From Paraburkholderia sp. IMGN_8 (GTDB lineage Bacteria; Pseudomonadota; Gammaproteobacteria; Burkholderiales; Burkholderiaceae), in the NCBI RefSeq assembly GCF_038050405.1, contig NZ_CP150901.1, forward strand, positions 3,286,001-3,350,000: 64,000 nt of DNA, read 5' to 3'. The position numbers and the translations under genes are program-made. This document shows positions 63,822 to 64,000 of the stretch, piece by piece. Each line of letters opens with the position of its first letter. Position 1 is the first letter of the stretch. The notes beneath the pieces are model-generated. The model searched no databases. It was not told where the DNA came from and saw only the letters and a program-made list of their open reading frames with translations.

Positions 63822-64000
63822 CTAGAACTTCGCGAAGAAAGCCCGTGCGGCGACCATGCAGAACGGCGCGACGAGTTCGGCATGGTAGGCCTGAAGCACC
63901 GCGGAGGCGCCGCCGTCGGTGGCACCTGCGGCAACGGCCTGGCTGGCGAGCGTCGATTTGGCGAGCGCAAAACCTTGCTTGATCGGAGCGTAGGCGTCGT
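63822..64000 (-). CDS. C-terminal fragment of an unidentified protein
   Basis: Only the last 59 residues are inside the window, ending with a TAG at 63822. The sequence begins DAYAPIKQGFALAKSTLASQ and ends FCMVAARAFFAKF, helical and alanine-rich with no motif I recognise. The codon bias matches neighbouring genes, so it is probably a real gene running off the right edge. No function is proposed. Confidence 0.55.
   Translation of the reverse strand, partial: DAYAPIKQGFALAKSTLASQAVAAGATDGGASAVLQAYHAELVAPFCMVAARAFFAKF

Overview
The window is a high-GC chromosomal stretch typical of the Burkholderiaceae, most likely Paraburkholderia or Caballeronia. The support is the gene repertoire: a persulfide dioxygenase-rhodanese fusion, a GH68/GH32 levan pair, a MXKDX-type Met-rich periplasmic peptide, DUF3348/DUF802/DUF2894 genes, NnrU, Kup, and many LysR and MHS-family genes. 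No rRNA, tRNA, CRISPR array, insertion sequence or prophage was seen. Almost all genes are metabolic, transport or regulatory. The genus assignment is inference from family content.

Layout, 1-24 kb. Three consecutive minus-strand multicopper-oxidase-type genes (1-4297; the last runs off the left edge) lie next to a small Met-rich secreted peptide. Alanine dehydrogenase follows. Then comes a levan module: GH32 levanase, a truncated MocR regulator, GH68 levansucrase, and a divergent LacI regulator facing three AAACCGGTTT/CAAACGTTTG palindromes. A lone sugar-binding protein follows it. Next are an LRR-protein kinase, ogt, surE, nnrU, a DUF899 protein, a GST, and an ArsR-SRPBCC pair with a palindromic operator over its start codon. 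From 24161 down to 19296 lies a minus-strand cluster. It holds DUF3348, a 698-aa MotA/TolQ-like channel with a very long tail, a MotB/OmpA-like partner, DUF2894, and then a ParB-like nuclease-fold gene. The channel and its partner have the architecture of a proton-driven motor pair like ZorAB. This is the best candidate for an undescribed system.

Layout, 24-42 kb. A MarR-controlled tripartite drug-efflux operon (DHA2 pump, MarR, outer-membrane channel, HlyD adaptor) is followed by a tannase-family esterase, a methyltransferase, a divergent LysR/aldo-keto reductase pair and a truncated Na+/H+ antiporter. After these come a LivK-type binding protein and a FAD D-amino-acid-dehydrogenase-like enzyme divergent from a MocR regulator with repeated TTGTGTG boxes. 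The persulfide dioxygenase-rhodanese fusion and a 1-Cys peroxiredoxin close this part.

Layout, 42-64 kb. A D-glutamate/5-oxoproline catabolic group (PxpB, PxpC, MHS transporter, DUF1445/YcsI) lies beside a VOC protein and a LysR regulator. Three exported proteins follow: a creatininase-like protein, a YncE-type propeller and an alkaline-phosphatase-superfamily protein. Then come UspA, a glutamine synthetase with two small upstream genes, and a sugar-phosphate-isomerase-like protein next to a frameshifted IclR remnant and a second MHS transporter. The window ends with a TetR/MBL divergent pair, DUF1488, a YciI protein, Kup and an unidentified C-terminal fragment.

Three truncated genes (MocR, Na+/H+ antiporter, IclR) each sit at the edge of a metabolic cassette. 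This suggests repeated insertion/deletion turnover.
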